From the NCBI GenBank assembly GCA_018830285.1, contig JAHJSB010000055.1, forward strand, positions 124,001 to 188,000: a stretch of 64,000 nucleotides of DNA, written 5' to 3'. Below are positions 61,159-64,000 of the stretch, piece by piece. Position numbers and translations under genes: made by a program. Numbering within the stretch: position 1 is the first letter of the stretch; the number at the start of each line of letters is the position of its first letter. The stretch is from Alphaproteobacteria bacterium. Its GTDB lineage: Bacteria > Pseudomonadota > Alphaproteobacteria > Caulobacterales > Hyphomonadaceae. The notes below the pieces were generated by a model. It was not told the origin of the DNA and did no database searches. It saw only the letters and a list, made by a program, of their open reading frames with translations.

Positions 61159-62283
61159 TCAGAGACACTCGTAAACGGCGTTCACCAGGCGCACGGCGCG
61201 CGGGTCGCCGACAAGGACATTGGACTGCTTGTTCATGACATAGGCGCAGGTCAGTCGCCGGTCCGGATCGGCGATGGCCATTGACCCGCCCCAGCCGCAA
61301 TGGCCGACCGTGGCGGGGTTGGGCCCGAACAGGCCATGCGTGTTGCGCATGATGCCTGCGCCGAAACTGGTCGACATGTTGAGCACGAGGTCCGGGCCAT
61401 CGACCCGGGGCCGTACGAGGTTCTGAAAGGTCCCTGAGGGCATCAGCTTTGTCCCCGTCACGGCGCCATCATGCGCGTAAGCATCATACAGTGCGGCGAC
61501 GCTTGCGGCCGTACCATGCCCATTGGCCGACGGAATTTCGATTTCCCGCCAGATCGCGCCGCCGCGATTGGGGGATGACCATTTTGTGCCGAAGGCAGCA
61601 CGCTTCGGCTCGGTCATTTCGCCGAGTTCGGGCAGGGCAGATGGTCGGCGAATGTCGGCGCAACGTGCGTGATCGCTGGCGGGCAGGCCGATATGGAAAT
61701 CTATACCATCGGGTTCGCATACATTCTCGCGCAACCATGTGCCCAGTGTCTTGCCGCCGAGGCGCCGGGCCAGTTCGCCGACGAAATAGCCCCATGTGAG
61801 CGGATGGTATCCATGGGCGCTTCCGGGCGGCCAGAGGGGAGCGAGTTCGGCGATGGCCGCGGCGCAGGCGGGCGGGTCGAGCCAGAGGTCAGGATCGATT
61901 TCGTCGATGAAGCCGGGCAAGCCGGCCTGATGGCTGACCAACTCGCCGATCGTCACGGCCTCTTTGCCATTGGCTGCGAATTCGGGCCAGACCTTGGCAA
62001 CCCGCGTTTCATAACCCTCATCTAGTTCGGCCACGAGCGCGGCGAGGACGAGCGCGGAAACGCCCTTGGTCGTCGAATAGACCGGCACGAGCGTTTGCGC
62101 GTCCCAGGGCCTGGTTTTCTGCCGGTCGGCCCAGCCGCCCAGGAGATCGACGATGAGTTCCCCGTCCTGCAACACGGCAAAGCCTGCGCCGAGTTCGCCA
62201 TCATCTGCAAAGTTTGCTGCGAACGCCTCGCGGACGGGTTCGAACCCGGTCGCGACGTGTCCTGAAACCGGAAAGTCTGGCAT
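61159..62283 (-). CDS. Beta-lactamase/transpeptidase-like (EstB-type) serine hydrolase
   Basis: A 374-residue class C beta-lactamase-fold protein without a signal peptide. The SxxK motif is VYSTTKGVSA (Ser and Lys); the Tyr motif lies around YHPLTWGYFVGELARR; VGHCGWGGSMA replaces the KTG region. This suits cytoplasmic esterases of the EstB group rather than true beta-lactamases. The ATG at 62283 (MPDFPVSG) is preferred; upstream starts add a basic extension. It shares its transcript with lysE. Confidence 0.87.
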   Translation of the reverse strand: MPDFPVSGHVATGFEPVREAFAANFADDGELGAGFAVLQDGELIVDLLGGWADRQKTRPWDAQTLVPVYSTTKGVSALVLAALVAELDEGYETRVAKVWPEFAANGKEAVTIGELVSHQAGLPGFIDEIDPDLWLDPPACAAAIAELAPLWPPGSAHGYHPLTWGYFVGELARRLGGKTLGTWLRENVCEPDGIDFHIGLPASDHARCADIRRPSALPELGEMTEPKRAAFGTKWSSPNRGGAIWREIEIPSANGHGTAASVAALYDAYAHDGAVTGTKLMPSGTFQNLVRPRVDGPDLVLNMSTSFGAGIMRNTHGLFGPNPATVGHCGWGGSMAIADPDRRLTCAYVMNKQSNVLVGDPRAVRLVNAVYECL

Positions 62284-62367
62284 GGCGTTCCCTTTGGTCA
62301 TCTTGATCTTTTTGAACAATGAGGCCACCCCTTCCCCAATCCCGAGTCAACCGTCAAGGACCGCCCC

Positions 62368-63255
62368 ATGTCAGCCCAAGCTAACCGCCCGCGCCGCTCC
62401 TGCCTTTATATGCCGGGTGCCAATGCCCGGGCGCTCGAAAAGGCAAAGGACCTGTCGGCCGACACGCTGATTTTCGATCTCGAAGATGCCGTCGCGCCTG
62501 AGGCCAAGGCAGACGCGCGCGCGGCGATCCTGACAGCCGTTCAGGGCGGTGGCTATGATCCCCGCGAGATCGTCGTGCGGATCAACGGACTCGACACCGA
62601 GTGGGGCGCCGAAGACCTGAAAACGGCTGTCAAAGCCGGCGCAGACGCGATTCTCGTTCCGAAAGTCGTGTCGGGTGCCGATATTGACCGCCTCGACGCT
62701 GCGCTGACGGCTGCGGGCGCCCCGGCCGACTTTGGCCTCTGGGTGATGATCGAGATGCCGCTCGCCATTCTCAATATCCAGGAGATTGCCGAAGCGGCTC
62801 TTCGGACGCGCCTTGTCGCCTTCGTCATGGGCACCAACGACCTCGCCAAGGAATACCGCGCTCGCGCGACACCAGACCGAATCGCCTTCCAGACCGCGCT
62901 CGGTCTCAGCATGGCAGCGGCTCGTGCTTACGGGCTCGTCGCGATTGACGGCGTCTTCAACGACATCAAGGACGAAAACGGCCTGATGAAAGAATGCGAA
63001 CAGGGCCGCACGCTCGGTTTTGACGGCAAGACGCTGATCCACCCGTCCCAGCTAGACTCCGCGAACCGGATCTTCGCGCCGAGCCCGCACGATGTCGAAC
63101 AGGCAAAAGCCGTGATCGAGGCCTTCGCCGATCCCGAAAATGCCGGCAAGGGCGTCCTCAAGGTCAATGGCAAGATGACCGAGCTGCTTCATCTGGATGA
63201 AGCGCGGCGCACCGTCGCCATGGACAAGGCCATCAAAGCGTTCGAAGCCGCCTGA
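62368..63255 (+). CDS. CitE-like lyase (HpcH/HpaI aldolase family)
   Basis: A 295-residue TIM-barrel Mg-dependent lyase. RRSCLYMPGANARALEKAKD and TLIFDLEDAVAPEAK are the CitE/malyl-CoA-lyase start; VMIEMPLAILNIQEIA holds the metal-binding Glu, and GFDGKTLIHPSQLDSANRIF is the C-terminal signature. Possible reactions are cleavage of (S)-malyl-CoA, beta-methylmalyl-CoA or citramalyl-CoA. Divergent from the EstB-like gene. Confidence 0.88.
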   Translation: MSAQANRPRRSCLYMPGANARALEKAKDLSADTLIFDLEDAVAPEAKADARAAILTAVQGGGYDPREIVVRINGLDTEWGAEDLKTAVKAGADAILVPKVVSGADIDRLDAALTAAGAPADFGLWVMIEMPLAILNIQEIAEAALRTRLVAFVMGTNDLAKEYRARATPDRIAFQTALGLSMAAARAYGLVAIDGVFNDIKDENGLMKECEQGRTLGFDGKTLIHPSQLDSANRIFAPSPHDVEQAKAVIEAFADPENAGKGVLKVNGKMTELLHLDEARRTVAMDKAIKAFEAA

Positions 63256-63268
63256 ACCGGAGATTTCC

Positions 63269-63616
63269 ATGACTTATACCCTCCTCCACAATCCCGGATG
63301 CAGCACGTCGCGCAAAGGGCTCGAACTCTTGCACGAGAGCGGCATCCAGCCGCGCGTACGGAAATACATGACCGTGTCCGAGCAGCTCAGCCTGGAAGAA
63401 CTGGTCGATCTCGCCGCGAAACTGGGGGGCGTCTCGCCCCGCGACTTCTTGCGCCAGAAGAATGCCGCCGATGCGGGACTGTCCGAGACGGCCAGCGATG
63501 CCGAGGTCTTCGCGGCGATGGCCGAGAACCCGAAACTGATCCAGCGCCCGATCGGTATCAAGGGCAAGAAAGCTGTCCTCGGCCGGCCGGTCGAACGCCT
63601 GCTCGACCTGACCTGA
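63269..63616 (+). CDS. ArsC/Spx-family glutaredoxin-like protein (arsenate reductase type)
   Basis: A 115-residue thioredoxin-fold protein with YTLLHNPGCSTSRKGLELL, where the Cys in NPGCSTSR is the catalytic residue, and the distal NPKLIQRPIGIKGKKAVLGRP with the expected Arg. That fits glutaredoxin-dependent arsenate reductases, but ArsC homologs without an ars operon often have other roles. The ATG at 63269 follows GGAGA; it is 13 bases after the lyase gene. Confidence 0.88.
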   Translation: MTYTLLHNPGCSTSRKGLELLHESGIQPRVRKYMTVSEQLSLEELVDLAAKLGGVSPRDFLRQKNAADAGLSETASDAEVFAAMAENPKLIQRPIGIKGKKAVLGRPVERLLDLT

Positions 63617-63697
63617 TACGAATTCGCTGCGAAAACGGGCGAACAAGGCCGGATTCGATCAAATTTCACCGATTCCGGCGACAGAAAATCAGCCTTG

Positions 63698-63979
63698 ATG
63701 CGCGATAGTGCGGACATGATGCTGATCTTGTTCACCCTTGCGGCCCTGATGATCGCCTTTTCCGCCTTCTGCATGTTCGGCCTGCCCTATATGCTGATGG
63801 GGCCGCGGGCCATCGACCAGTTCGTCGAGCGCGTGGACCAGCAGGTGATGGCCGCCTGCCTTGTGGCTGCGGCGATTTCGCTCGTTCTGCTCCCTTTTTC
63901 CGCTTCCGGCTTGATTTCGAACGGCAGCCACGTGCAGGTGTTTGCAGAAACCCTGACTGGCTTCATCGGACGCGCCTGA
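63698..63979 (+). CDS. Hypothetical two-helix membrane protein
   Basis: A 93-residue protein with two hydrophobic segments (about 8-28, MLILFTLAALMIAFSAFCMF, and 51-68, AACLVAAAISLVLLPFSA), joined by GPRAIDQFVERVDQQ. I do not recognise the family. The ATG at 63698 follows a TTG that extends the frame by one codon; an ATG at 63716 is a possible later start. Gene status is moderate because the SD is weak. Confidence 0.55.
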   Translation: MRDSADMMLILFTLAALMIAFSAFCMFGLPYMLMGPRAIDQFVERVDQQVMAACLVAAAISLVLLPFSASGLISNGSHVQVFAETLTGFIGRA

Positions 63980-64000
63980 CCCTTCTGACCGCGCCGGTTG

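Noticed and set aside
62232-62252. T-arm-like GGGTTCGAACCC in the EstB-like gene
   Set aside because: It is a palindromic stretch encoding GFEPV residues in a well-conserved reading frame; no tRNA structure around it.
1-64000. CRISPR arrays, insertion sequences, prophage, rRNA and tRNA genes
   Set aside because: None was seen by eye: no regularly spaced direct repeats, no transposase or integrase genes, no rRNA-like blocks or complete tRNA folds.

Overview
The window looks like chromosomal DNA of a dimorphic, prosthecate-type alphaproteobacterium (order Caulobacterales/Hyphomonadales, most like Hyphomonadaceae). The evidence is high GC, the gene order holA-parB-parA-rsmG-mnmG-mnmE-rho-hemJ-hemH-hemE followed by ppsR-maf-aroE-coaE-dnaQ-secB, a TrcR-type (DUF1013) cell-cycle regulator, and CtrA boxes plus a dense GANTC (CcrM) cluster between hemE and ppsR. 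That layout matches the Caulobacter origin region, so I interpret the hemE-ppsR gap (about 11211-11536) as the chromosomal replication origin.

Layout. 1-1560: end of leuS, lptE, holA. 1568-11192, minus strand: the partition genes parB/parA, rsmG, mnmG, mnmE, rho and three late heme genes; ParB-binding parS sites lie inside rsmG and mnmG. 11211-11536: putative oriC. 11537-15084, plus strand: ppsR, maf, aroE, coaE and dnaQ with 4-base overlaps. 15088-20884: secB, a Tim44-domain protein, mltA, smr, trcR, a quinone oxidoreductase, DUF1192 and DUF1465. Transcription on both sides runs away from the putative origin.

20891-37377 is more mixed: a membrane acyltransferase, TetR with a divergent carbonic anhydrase, exporters, pyrophosphatase, a lipoprotein methyltransferase, an Hsp20 gene with a probable ROSE RNA thermometer and heat-shock promoter, glycosyltransferase, gpmA, an AGE-family isomerase, a Tat-lipoprotein amidase, and a prolyl oligopeptidase with a damaged-looking signal sequence.

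37566-48097 is the ffh-rpsP-rimM-trmD-rplS translation cluster, split twice: by one beta/gamma-crystallin gene between rpsP and rimM, and by about 5.5 kb (a second crystallin protein with a long basic tail, a GT2 glycosyltransferase, two unknowns, a diguanylate cyclase, another unknown) between rimM and trmD. 48169-58788 holds a LysR/epimerase pair, leuC, leuD, leuB (interleaved with GST, VOC and monooxygenase-like genes; no leuA seen), an amidohydrolase and asd. 59519-63979 carries RarD and LysE transporters, a beta-lactamase-like esterase, a CitE-like lyase and an ArsC-like protein.

No rRNA, tRNA, insertion sequence, prophage or CRISPR array was seen. The most informative non-coding elements are the putative oriC, the parS sites, the ROSE thermometer, a run of hairpins beside ribosome-binding sites around the crystallin genes, an interrupted palindrome before leuB, and a perfect 20-bp palindrome before rarD.
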